Shown piece after piece: positions 1 through 6,342 of a DNA stretch of 6,342 nt (its first letter is position 1; every line of letters begins with the position of its first letter). Below the pieces are notes generated by a model that ran no database searches, was not told the origin of the DNA, and worked only from the letters and a program-made list of their open reading frames with translations. Source of the DNA: Opitutia bacterium (lineage in GTDB: Bacteria; Verrucomicrobiota; Verrucomicrobiia; Opitutales; Seribacteraceae); assembly GCA_018646565.1 (NCBI GenBank), contig JABGUO010000091.1, positions 1-6,342 on the forward strand, read 5' to 3'. The position numbers and the translations under genes are program-made.

Positions 1-2
1 AG

Positions 3-158
3 CGCTATTCCAGCTTTGACAAAGACATCGGTGCAAAAGTGGAAGCAGGTACCGCCAGCTTTGCTGAACTCGAGGAACTTGCATTGGCCAATGGCGAGCC
101 TACACTTTCGAGTGGTCGTCAGGAAATGCTGGAAAATTTAATTAACGAGTTTATTTAA
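3..158 (+). CDS. xylA: xylose isomerase, C-terminal fragment (5' end outside window)
   Basis: Reading from base 3 gives 51 residues ending in TAA at 156-158; the frame is open to the left edge, so only the C-terminus of the gene is here. The end reads RYSSFDKDIGAKVEAG, then SFAELEELAL, then SGRQEMLENLINEFI. This closely matches the remembered C-terminus of XylA-type xylose isomerases, with a helix containing (F/L)A(D/E)LE and then the SGRQE-LEN-LN motif before the stop. The enzyme is a cytoplasmic, metal-dependent TIM-barrel isomerase converting D-xylose to D-xylulose (also glucose to fructose). The catalytic His and metal-binding acidic residues lie outside the window and cannot be checked. 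Family assignment rests on this C-terminal motif only; another member of the same sugar isomerase fold is the main alternative. Confidence 0.87.
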   Translation, partial: RYSSFDKDIGAKVEAGTASFAELEELALANGEPTLSSGRQEMLENLINEFI

Positions 159-171
159 GTTCAGGTAAAGG

Positions 172-194
172 CCAGTCTCGAGCGAGACGGTTTT
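172..194 (+). terminator. weak intrinsic terminator candidate after xylose isomerase
   Basis: Fourteen bases after the stop codon, GTCTC and GAGAC pair around a four-base loop (GAGC). The stem can be extended by an outer CC/GG pair with a bulged A, and TTTT follows directly. The stem is short and the T-run is only four bases, so efficiency is uncertain. Position and orientation fit the end of the xylose isomerase transcript. Confidence 0.45.
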
Positions 195-202
195 AAGTTG
201 GA

Positions 203-220
203 ATAAGGTATTGTCCTTAT
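203..220 (+). other. small perfect hairpin in the intergenic region
   Basis: ATAAGG (203-208) and CCTTAT (215-220) are exact reverse complements around a six-base loop. The next base starts the 11-base inverted repeat at 221. It could be a second weak terminator, part of a structured leader, or an operator-like dyad. A six-base stem alone is not strong evidence. Confidence 0.3.
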
Positions 221-300
221 GATGTCTTTTCGCAGGATCATCAAACGAGGATTTCGGCTAATATTTGATAACTAAGTAAGAAATCGAAAGAAAAGACATC
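221..300 (+). promoter_or_regulatory. candidate structured leader: 11-bp inverted repeat just before the start codon
   Basis: GATGTCTTTTC (221-231) and GAAAAGACATC (290-300) are perfect reverse complements with 58 bases between them. The right arm lies 20 to 10 bases upstream of the ATG at 310, where a ribosome would bind, so pairing in RNA could affect translation. Inside the enclosed segment ATCAAA (240-245) can pair with TTTGAT (264-269), and GATTTC (250-255), within that loop, can pair with GAAATC (280-285), an H-type pseudoknot arrangement. The outer repeat is unlikely by chance in so short a stretch; the inner six-base pairings could easily be chance. I do not recognise it as any known riboswitch class, and no clear promoter was found to prove the segment is transcribed with the gene. 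Confidence 0.35.
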
Positions 301-309
301 TATTCGTAT

Positions 310-1812
310 ATGATTTATTATAGACTGATTCAATTTCTTGTTAATCTCTTATTGTGGCGGAGTGCACTGGTCCTGTTTTTGGTTTCAGGAATTCAGGTTG
401 CTGGGGGAAAAACAGAATTCACGGCGGTTGATCGATGGTATGAGGTTTACCTAGCAGGGGGGAAGGTAGGCTATGTCTCGGATAAAATGCAAAAGGATGG
501 AAATGTCATAAAAAGCCGGAATGAGTTTGTAATGCAGATCAAGCGTGCGGGACAGAGTGTTGAAATTACGGTGGAGCAGGAAACAAAGGAAAAAATAAGT
601 GGGGAATTGATTGAATTTTCAACCGAGACAAAAATGGCGGGAATTCCCATGCTCAAGAAGGGGCGAGTAGAAGGGAAGGAATTGGTCGTTTATGAAAAAC
701 AGTTCATTTCAGGAAAAGAAACCAGATATCCTTTTGATCCGGAAGGAGGAATGAGTTGGGGGCTGCGCAAGCAGTTTCTGGAAAATGGATTTCAGGCAGC
801 TGGAAAAACTTATGAACTTAAAGTCTACTCTACAGACATGGGAATGAAGAAACCGGTTAAGGCAAAGATTATTTGCTTTGGGGAAAAACCAATTGAAATA
901 GGGGAGAAAAAGATCAAAGCCTTTGAGGTGCATATGGAATTAAAAAGTCCGTTTGGATCAGTCATTACAAAGTCATGGTTTGATGAAAATTGTATAGCCC
1001 TCAAAACCGTAGTGAACATGGGAGGTATGAATATTGCGATCATTGAGGTGCCAAAAAAGAAAGCCAAGAAGATGGAGGAAGAGCCTCACGAACTTTTGTT
1101 GAGCTCTGTCGTGCCCCTGAATGCAGTTGTACCGCAAGGTGACAAAAATACTTTTATTATGAAGGCCATAAAGGGAAAATGGTCAGCTAAACTGTTTGAA
1201 GGAACTGGCCAGAAGATTGAGAAGATCAATGGCAACTCGATACGGGTGATTGTGGATCAGAGTCAGCGAAAGGAAGCAGGTGCGGAGGAAATTGATTTGA
1301 AACCTTTTCTTTCGTCAAATGTATATCTTGATTCGGATGATCTACTGATTCAGAAACTCGCGAAGAAGGCGAAAGGGAAAGCAAAGAACACGAAAGCAAT
1401 CGCAAATAAACTTACCAAATTTGTCTTCCGTTATATGTCCAACAAAAATTACGGGGTGGGGTTCGCCACTGCCAGTGAAGTTGCAAGAAAGAAAGAGGGG
1501 GATTGTACCGAACATTCCGTACTGTTGGCTGCCTTAGGGCGTGCGTTAGGCATTCCCAGTCGGGTGGTAACCGGCTTGGTTTACGCCGATGAATTTGAAG
1601 ATCAAAAAGATGTGTTGGTCTATCACATGTGGACCCAATTTTATATTGATGAACAGTGGGTGAATCTTGATTCTGCCCTAGGCTTGGTCAAGTGCCCTGC
1701 GGACCGGATTACTTTTTCGGTGGATTCTCTGGAGGAGGATACAATCGCCTCGGTTCTTCCTTTAGTGGAGTTGATTAATAACCTGAAGGTCACCGTACAA
1801 ACGGTTGAATAG
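310..1812 (+). CDS. secreted transglutaminase-like superfamily protein
   Basis: A 500-residue protein whose C-terminal part (about 340-490) is a transglutaminase-like (papain-fold) domain. Cys399 sits in EGDCTEHSVLLAALGRALG, His439 in YHMWTQFYI and Asp454 in VNLDSALG, so the Cys-His-Asp triad is intact. Such domains in bacteria act as proteases, amidases or cross-linking enzymes; the substrate cannot be told from sequence. The N-terminus looks like a signal peptide (hydrophobic stretch about 18-32, ending near AGG at 31-33), so it probably acts outside the cytoplasm. Residues about 40-335 form a beta-rich region I cannot name, beginning RWYEVYLAGGKVGY, a pattern I associate with similar large proteins in PVC bacteria. 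Lysine-rich runs occur near 249-255 and 351-363. The ATG at 310 has no Shine-Dalgarno. A TTG at codon 15 would give a more compact signal peptide and is a possible alternative start. It stands between a probable terminator and the sulfatase operon. Confidence 0.85.
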   Translation: MIYYRLIQFLVNLLLWRSALVLFLVSGIQVAGGKTEFTAVDRWYEVYLAGGKVGYVSDKMQKDGNVIKSRNEFVMQIKRAGQSVEITVEQETKEKISGELIEFSTETKMAGIPMLKKGRVEGKELVVYEKQFISGKETRYPFDPEGGMSWGLRKQFLENGFQAAGKTYELKVYSTDMGMKKPVKAKIICFGEKPIEIGEKKIKAFEVHMELKSPFGSVITKSWFDENCIALKTVVNMGGMNIAIIEVPKKKAKKMEEEPHELLLSSVVPLNAVVPQGDKNTFIMKAIKGKWSAKLFEGTGQKIEKINGNSIRVIVDQSQRKEAGAEEIDLKPFLSSNVYLDSDDLLIQKLAKKAKGKAKNTKAIANKLTKFVFRYMSNKNYGVGFATASEVARKKEGDCTEHSVLLAALGRALGIPSRVVTGLVYADEFEDQKDVLVYHMWTQFYIDEQWVNLDSALGLVKCPADRITFSVDSLEEDTIASVLPLVELINNLKVTVQTVE

Positions 1813-1846
1813 GTTTACTTCTTCTCATTTTATCTTATCGAATAGG

Positions 1847-1860
1847 CAAGGGTTCCCTTG
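1847..1860. promoter_or_regulatory. 14-base dyad upstream of the sulfatase gene
   Basis: CAAGGG and CCCTTG are exact reverse complements separated by TT, about 30 bases before the ATG at 1892. It lies in the 79-base gap between the transglutaminase-like stop and that ATG, which contains nothing else I can support and no convincing -35/-10 pair. The symmetry would suit a dimeric regulator binding site. As RNA the two-base loop is too tight unless the inner pairs open, and no T-run follows, so a terminator is unlikely. Confidence 0.3.
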
Positions 1861-1891
1861 ACCATTCTGTGTGAGGATTAGATTGTATTGT

Positions 1892-3511
1892 ATGAGTAGA
1901 ATTCTTTTTCTTTTTTGTCTTACATGGGCTTCTTGCTTTGGAAAAGATAGGCCGAATATTCTCTTTGCATTTGCAGATGACTGGGGTAGGCAGGCTAGTA
2001 TCTATGCGAAGATTGAGGGAGCGGGAGGAATCAATGATGTCGCAAATACACCCCACTTCGACAAGCTAGCGAAAAGCGGGGTGCTTTTCACCAATGCCTC
2101 GGTCAATGCGCCGTCCTGCACGCCGTGCCGCAGTGCCATCCTTTCCGGGCGTAACTTTTGGGAGACGGGTAGGGGGGCGATTCTTCAAGGCGCTGTTTGG
2201 GATGAGAATATTCCAACATGGCCGTTGTTGCTTAAGGGTTCGGGTTACCATATCGGTTATACTTACAAGGTTTGGTCGCCTGGTAGTCCGGCTGATGCAG
2301 GCATCGGGGGAAGAGTGAATGCGTTTTTTAAGTCGGGTTCAAAATTTAACGGATTCTCGCAATATGTCTCCGGTCGTGCTTCCAAAGGAGTTGATGTAAA
2401 AGGTGCCAAAGAGGAATTGTATCGGGAAGCCAGTGGTAATTTTAACTCTTTCTTAAGGGAAAAAAATAAAGATCAGCCCTTTGCTTATTGGTTTGGTCCC
2501 ACCAATGTTCATCGCAAATGGATCAAGGGCTCGGGTAAAAAGCTTTGGGATATTGATCCTGATAAACTGAAAGGTAAAATGCCTGCATTTTTACCGGATG
2601 TTCATGAGGTGAGAGAAGACTTGGCCGATTACCTCGGTGAAATTGCCGCTTTTGATGCCGGTCTTGGGATTATGATCGAGGAATTGAAAAAAGCGGGAGA
2701 GTATGAAAATACAATTATCGTGGTAAGTGGAGATCATGGCCCTCCCGGTTTTCCACATGGTAAGTGTAATCTTTATGATTTCGGCACCCGCGTGTGCCTG
2801 GCCGTTACCGGGCCGGGTGTGAGAGGTGGCCGGGTGGTGGATGATTTCGTCTGCCTTCCCGATTTGGCCCCGACTTTCCTGGAAGCGGGGAAGGTTCAAG
2901 TTCCTGAGGTAATGTCGGCGAAAAGTTTATGGAAAGTACTCAAGTCGAAAAAGGATGGCCAGGTCGACCCAAGTCGTGATGCCGTAATCACCGGTCGGGA
3001 ACGTCATGTTTTTTCATCCCGCCCCGGATACCTTCCTTATCCTCAACGAGCGATTCGAACCAAGGATTTTCAATTTGTTATCAATTTTCGTCCGGACCGT
3101 TGGCCCTTGGGAGATCCCTATCTGCTCGATACTCCCAAAGAACCAGATTATTCCCTGTTGGAAAATCAAACCTTTGTAACCTTGGCGGATGAAGATGCCG
3201 GCCCGACCAAGGCTTGGATCGTCAGCAATCGAAAAGACCCCCAAGTAAAGCCAGTCTTTGATCATGCATACGGAAAGCGTCCACGTGAAGAATTATACGA
3301 TATGAACAAGGACCCGGATCAAATGAAAAACCTCGCTGAGGACCCGGACTATTCTGGGACGGTAAAAAAACTTCGGGCCCGTTTAATGAAGTACTTGGGT
3401 GACCATAACGATCCTCGGTTGGTCGATAATGGAAAATTCTTTGAAACATCCCCCATGACCGACGGGTTTAAACGCCCGGTTAAATCCCAAAAATCCAAAT
3501 CGAAAAAATGA
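1892..3511 (+). CDS. secreted type I sulfatase (formylglycine-dependent)
   Basis: This 539-residue protein hydrolyses sulfate esters; substrate not identifiable, though secreted PVC sulfatases usually desulfate algal or host glycans. Numbered from ATG 1892: a short signal peptide (hydrophobic about 4-13), then [13 protein letters not shown] with metal-binding Asp29/Asp30. The maturation motif is [12 protein letters not shown], Cys76 being the residue expected to become formylglycine, with Pro78 and Arg80. Likely active-site residues are Lys126 (YKVW), His207 (NVHRKW), Asp281/His282 (SGDHG) and Lys291 ([12 protein letters not shown]). The C-terminal subdomain carries the usual [19 protein letters not shown] and ends in a lysine-rich tail. 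Length and all key residues look complete. A GTG at 1871 in the same frame would add seven residues; ATG is preferred for its compact signal peptide and a GAGG at 1873-1876, though that spacing (15 bases) is long. A cysteine in WASC is only a poor lipobox. The stop overlaps the next start (ATGA), showing a shared mRNA. A separate maturation enzyme must be encoded elsewhere. Confidence 0.93.
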   Translation: MSRILFLFCLTWASCFGKDRPNILFAFADDWGRQASIYAKIEGAGGINDVANTPHFDKLAKSGVLFTNASVNAPSCTPCRSAILSGRNFWETGRGAILQGAVWDENIPTWPLLLKGSGYHIGYTYKVWSPGSPADAGIGGRVNAFFKSGSKFNGFSQYVSGRASKGVDVKGAKEELYREASGNFNSFLREKNKDQPFAYWFGPTNVHRKWIKGSGKKLWDIDPDKLKGKMPAFLPDVHEVREDLADYLGEIAAFDAGLGIMIEELKKAGEYENTIIVVSGDHGPPGFPHGKCNLYDFGTRVCLAVTGPGVRGGRVVDDFVCLPDLAPTFLEAGKVQVPEVMSAKSLWKVLKSKKDGQVDPSRDAVITGRERHVFSSRPGYLPYPQRAIRTKDFQFVINFRPDRWPLGDPYLLDTPKEPDYSLLENQTFVTLADEDAGPTKAWIVSNRKDPQVKPVFDHAYGKRPREELYDMNKDPDQMKNLAEDPDYSGTVKKLRARLMKYLGDHNDPRLVDNGKFFETSPMTDGFKRPVKSQKSKSKK

Positions 3512-5235
3512 ATTTATTAAAGCATTCTTATTCCATTCTTTTTACTCTTTTATTCGCCGTTCGATTACTTGGGGATAGCCCGGTCGATCGATCTTTGTCT
3601 ACTGCATTGGTTTCCGATGATTTCGGATTGGCGGATGGACCTTCCTGGCAGGGATGGTACCTAACGGTTCCGGACCCAAAAGCACAGGTGGTGAAGCGTT
3701 TCATTATTAAACAAAATAAATGGAGTGTACTCGCCCAAGAAAAGCGGTTCAGTGCGAGCTTCTTTAACCATGGGAAGAGCTACTTCGCGGATCATGGGGA
3801 AGGTGCAATCCGATGCCTGGATCAAAACAATAACTGGTCTTTACTCCATCAGGAAGATTTGACTAAGGATAAACGCCGGAAACCCAATGACTTGGTTGTC
3901 GATCGCTCGGGCGGGGTCTATTTTACCCTAACCGGACCGGGTGAAGTCGTTTATTTATCTTCCACTGGAAAGGCGAAAACGGTCGCTTCAGATGTGGAGA
4001 CCCCCAATGGGTTGATCCTGAGCCCCGATGAGAAAACTCTTTATGTGTCCGAATACGTTCCGAAGAAAATTCTGTCTTTCAAGGTCGGAAAGAATGGAGC
4101 TTTGAACGCAAAGAAGCTCTTTGCCAAAATGGACGATGGCCAGCCCGACCTCAAGGGAGCCGATGGAATGTGTGTGGACCGGGCTGGCAATGTTTATTGT
4201 GCGGGACCCAAGGATATTTGGATTTGGGACTCGAAGGGCAAGCTGCTCGACAAAATCGTTTGTCCCGAGCGGGCGGTGAATTGCACTTTTGGCGGGACTC
4301 AATTGCGTGATCTTTATTTGACTGGATTTGGCGGGGTCTATGTTCAACGCATGAAACTATCCGGAGTTCCCCCTCAACCACCTGCTGAATGGCCCGATTC
4401 CATGCAAGATAAGCCTAGCATTCAAGTTCCAGGTAATGTGACTCAATTGCTGGATCTCACTTATGCAGAATATGGTCCTCGAAAGATGCTGGCCGATCTT
4501 TTTATTCCCAAGGGCAAGGGGCCATTCCCTGCTGCTTTGATTATTCATGGAGGAGGCTGGATAAAAGGGGATAAAATGAAGTTCCGGGCAATGGGAGTCG
4601 AAATGGCGAAGCGTGGATATGTTTCCATGGCCATTGATTACCGATTGGCTGAAGAGGCTCTTTTCCCGGCGAATATTCAGGACTGTCATGCCTCGGTCCG
4701 ATATCTTAGAGCTCATGCAAATAAGTATAAAATTGATGCTGATCGAATCGGGGTGGTGGGTGGCTCAGCAGGTGCCCATTTAGCTGGTCTCCTCGCGACC
4801 ACGCCGAAGGTTAAATCTTTGCATGGTGGTGGCGGGAATTCCAAATATTCATCTGTCGTTCAGGCTGCGGTGGTCATGTCCGGGCCAATGGAAATCTCGA
4901 CCGGCAGTGTGGCAGAACGGTCGCTAACTGCGAAAAATCCCGTAGCCAATGCAATATTCCTGTTTGGTGGGACAGTTAAAGAGCAATCCGGTTTATATAA
5001 ATTAGCGGATGCCCATCTCCATATTAATAAAGAAACGCCCCCAATTCTTTTCCAATTCGGTGGAAAAGAAGATCCTTCCAAAGTACAACCTTCGATCGAG
5101 AAACTGAAAAAGCTGGGTGTGCCTACGAAATTGCTGACTCATTACCAAGATGGTAAGCATGGATGCTGGAACCGGCACCCATGGTTTTTACCGATAATTG
5201 AAGATGTAGATTCCTGGTTTCAGGAGCACCTTTAA
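3508..5235 (+). CDS. secreted fusion: SMP-30/gluconolactonase beta-propeller plus alpha/beta-hydrolase esterase
   Basis: The 575-residue protein has a signal peptide (hydrophobic about 9-21, cleavage near LLG at 20-22) and two enzyme domains. Residues about 30-283 form an SMP-30/gluconolactonase/LRE-type propeller, with ADGPSW (Asp43), RKPNDLVVD (Asn127), [18 protein letters not shown] (Asn167) and GADGMCVD (Asp219) at the expected metal and substrate positions. Asp43 replaces the more usual Glu. After a proline-rich linker (about 284-312), residues about 315-575 form an alpha/beta-hydrolase of the BD-FAE/acetyl-esterase type: oxyanion HGGGW (347-351), nucleophile Ser420 in GGSAGAH, acid Asp522 (GGKEDP) and His551 (DGKHGCW). 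All catalytic residues are present in both halves. Likely activities are lactone hydrolysis and removal of acetyl or feruloyl groups from a carbohydrate; both are inferences from family. The ATG overlaps the sulfatase stop by four bases and has no Shine-Dalgarno, so translation probably depends on coupling. Probably exported together with the sulfatase. Confidence 0.9.
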   Translation: MNLLKHSYSILFTLLFAVRLLGDSPVDRSLSTALVSDDFGLADGPSWQGWYLTVPDPKAQVVKRFIIKQNKWSVLAQEKRFSASFFNHGKSYFADHGEGAIRCLDQNNNWSLLHQEDLTKDKRRKPNDLVVDRSGGVYFTLTGPGEVVYLSSTGKAKTVASDVETPNGLILSPDEKTLYVSEYVPKKILSFKVGKNGALNAKKLFAKMDDGQPDLKGADGMCVDRAGNVYCAGPKDIWIWDSKGKLLDKIVCPERAVNCTFGGTQLRDLYLTGFGGVYVQRMKLSGVPPQPPAEWPDSMQDKPSIQVPGNVTQLLDLTYAEYGPRKMLADLFIPKGKGPFPAALIIHGGGWIKGDKMKFRAMGVEMAKRGYVSMAIDYRLAEEALFPANIQDCHASVRYLRAHANKYKIDADRIGVVGGSAGAHLAGLLATTPKVKSLHGGGGNSKYSSVVQAAVVMSGPMEISTGSVAERSLTAKNPVANAIFLFGGTVKEQSGLYKLADAHLHINKETPPILFQFGGKEDPSKVQPSIEKLKKLGVPTKLLTHYQDGKHGCWNRHPWFLPIIEDVDSWFQEHL

Positions 5236-5250
5236 TAAGAGATCTAGGCT

Positions 5251-6342
5251 TTAACGAGGTTCAATCAGCTCAATCCTCTTTAGGATGGAGTTCGTTTTAG
5301 GGTCAGTCAGACGAAGGGCTTTCCTCTGCTTCAGATCAACCAGCGTTACATTAAATGTGGAAACCTTGGACCATTCCAGTTCTACATCCTTTTCGCTCTT
5401 AAAGTCTTTTCGGTTAATCAGAACTTGCTGAGGGCCTTTCCCGGTGACTTTTGTGTTGAAAGTGAAGGTACCGAGATTGTTTTCCCGACTGAGAAATGAA
5501 CTGACTAGTCGTAGTCGAAGGGTGTGATCACGACCCTGTGGATTGATTGAGAAAGCCAGGACTTTATCGTTGGATCGATTAATCATCGGGCTTTGTAATT
5601 TATAGGTAGTAATACTCTCCCCGTTTCGGCTGGACCAGTCGGCGGTTCCATTTGAAAAGTCTTCGATCAGTCCGCTCTTTGCCAGTTTGGATAATTCTTT
5701 TAAGTTAATGTTGTCCGGTTCATGGATCGCTTCTTTTGAATTGATTGAGAAAGTTTTGGAACTACCAACTTGTAAAGTCATTTCCTGATCCAACTTGTAA
5801 CGGCAATGCCCGAAAACATAGAGCGGAAGTTGGGGGTAGACAGGAATCTCCGTAGTCCAAGTATGGTTGGCTTTATTAGCTTTGGCCAGATGCCAGAAAC
5901 GGGTACGGGAATTCGGATCGTAGCTGTAGTAGATTTGGACCCCAGCCAAGCGTTCGGTTACTTTCGGAGATACGGAGAAGGTGGCAATTCCTTTGTCTGT
6001 AGAGAAGTTGGATGGTGGAGTTTCCGGGATTACAATCTGTTCATCCCCCAAATATTTCTTGAACCAAAGATTAAGTACTGCCCACTCTTCCGGTCCCACA
6101 CCATGGTTATAGTGAACATTGGAGGATACTCTCCATTCGTCATGGGGAAGCAAATCCATCGATCGGTAGATTCTTTCAAAGGTGGAATGAAAGTCATTGG
6201 AAGAGGTAATGAAGGCGACCGGACATTTTACATGGGGCCAATAAGCTTCCGGATCAATTACATTTTTGTACATTTCAAGATTTTGAAATTGAGGACGTTT
6301 GCTGCTTCCGACGATCCCTCCGGGGAAATCCACATATTTAAA
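5251..6342 (-). CDS. alpha/beta-hydrolase (esterase/dienelactone-hydrolase-like), C-terminal part; 5' end outside window
   Basis: The frame is open to the right edge, so the in-frame GTG at 6333 is most likely an internal valine (context FKYVDFPGG) and the gene is 5'-truncated; 363 residues are visible. Residues about 1-100 are the end of an alpha/beta-hydrolase: WPHVKCPVAFITSSNDF carries the probable acid Asp50, and VHYNHGVGPEEW the probable catalytic His80. The nucleophile serine would lie outside the window. I associate this layout with large PVC hydrolases annotated as acetylxylan esterase or dienelactone hydrolase. Residues about 105-200 look like a beta-sandwich, and from about 223 (LIEDFSNGTADWSS) to the end there is a second beta-rich domain with the feel of a carbohydrate-binding jelly roll; I cannot name its family. 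It converges on the preceding gene with 15 bases between stops and so belongs to another transcript. Substrate unknown; polysaccharide de-esterification is a guess from context. Confidence 0.75.
   Translation of the reverse strand, partial: FKYVDFPGGIVGSSKRPQFQNLEMYKNVIDPEAYWPHVKCPVAFITSSNDFHSTFERIYRSMDLLPHDEWRVSSNVHYNHGVGPEEWAVLNLWFKKYLGDEQIVIPETPPSNFSTDKGIATFSVSPKVTERLAGVQIYYSYDPNSRTRFWHLAKANKANHTWTTEIPVYPQLPLYVFGHCRYKLDQEMTLQVGSSKTFSINSKEAIHEPDNINLKELSKLAKSGLIEDFSNGTADWSSRNGESITTYKLQSPMINRSNDKVLAFSINPQGRDHTLRLRLVSSFLSRENNLGTFTFNTKVTGKGPQQVLINRKDFKSEKDVELEWSKVSTFNVTLVDLKQRKALRLTDPKTNSILKRIELIEPR

Noticed and set aside
1805..1836. TTGAAT followed by TATCTT as a promoter before the sulfatase
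   Set aside because: The spacing is about 20 bases, the -10 match is weak, and the -35 candidate lies inside the preceding gene's end; not enough to call.
2591..2899. Minus-strand frame of 102 codons inside the sulfatase gene
   Set aside because: It is antisense to the conserved SGDHG region of the sulfatase and has no domain features or start context of its own.
3906..4341. Repeated GCGGGGTCTAT within the propeller region (about 3911 and 4331)
   Set aside because: Both copies encode the GGVY of separate beta-propeller blades, so the repeat is explained by protein structure rather than by a DNA element.
3988..4716. Minus-strand open frames of up to 119 codons within the SMP-30/esterase gene (3988-4347 and 4357-4716)
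   Set aside because: They lie entirely inside a gene with recognised domains on the other strand and their translations show no recognisable motif; they are reading-frame shadows.
5273..5286. Small hairpin ATCCT-CTTT-AGGAT near the convergent gene ends, as a terminator
   Set aside because: The stem has only five pairs, there is no T-run on either side in the right place, and it lies inside the minus-strand coding sequence.
6331..6333. GTG as the true start of the minus-strand hydrolase
   Set aside because: The frame stays open upstream to the window edge (FKY before V), and the visible part lacks the nucleophile half of the alpha/beta-hydrolase fold, so the gene is more likely truncated by the window.

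Overview
The window looks like a chromosomal fragment from a member of the PVC group, most likely a Verrucomicrobiota or Planctomycetota bacterium from a marine or other polysaccharide-rich habitat. The clues are a secreted sulfatase, an SMP-30/gluconolactonase domain fused to an esterase, and a large secreted transglutaminase-like protein. Start sites with poor or absent Shine-Dalgarno sequences and a moderate GC content (judged by eye, not counted) also fit. No rRNA, tRNA or other phylogenetic marker is present, so the assignment is an inference from gene content.

Layout. At 3-158 is the C-terminal end of a xylose isomerase (XylA-type), followed by a modest hairpin plus T-run that may end its transcript. 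A 151-base gap follows. Besides that hairpin it holds a smaller one and a perfect 11-base inverted repeat (221-231 with 290-300), whose right arm lies 10 to 20 bases before the next start codon. At 310-1812 is a secreted transglutaminase-like protein of 500 residues with an intact Cys-His-Asp triad. After a short gap holding a 14-base dyad (1847-1860) comes a two-gene unit: a type I sulfatase (1892-3511) and, overlapping it by four bases (ATGA), a 575-residue fusion of an SMP-30/gluconolactonase beta-propeller with an alpha/beta-hydrolase esterase (3508-5235). On the opposite strand, converging with only 15 bases between stop codons, is the 3' part of another alpha/beta-hydrolase with long beta-rich C-terminal domains (5251-6342). 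It runs off the right edge.

How the genes may work together. Sulfatase, esterase/lactonase and a second hydrolase, all probably exported, suggest removal of sulfate and ester substituents from a decorated carbohydrate. Xylose isomerase next door would fit use of a xylose-containing glycan, but it appears to lie in a separate transcript, so that link is only suggestive. No glycoside hydrolase, transporter, SusC/D pair, regulator or sulfatase-maturation enzyme is visible here.

The two observations most worth a second look are the structured leader before the transglutaminase-like gene and the translationally coupled sulfatase / SMP-30-esterase pair. I see no mobile elements, CRISPR arrays, tRNA or rRNA.
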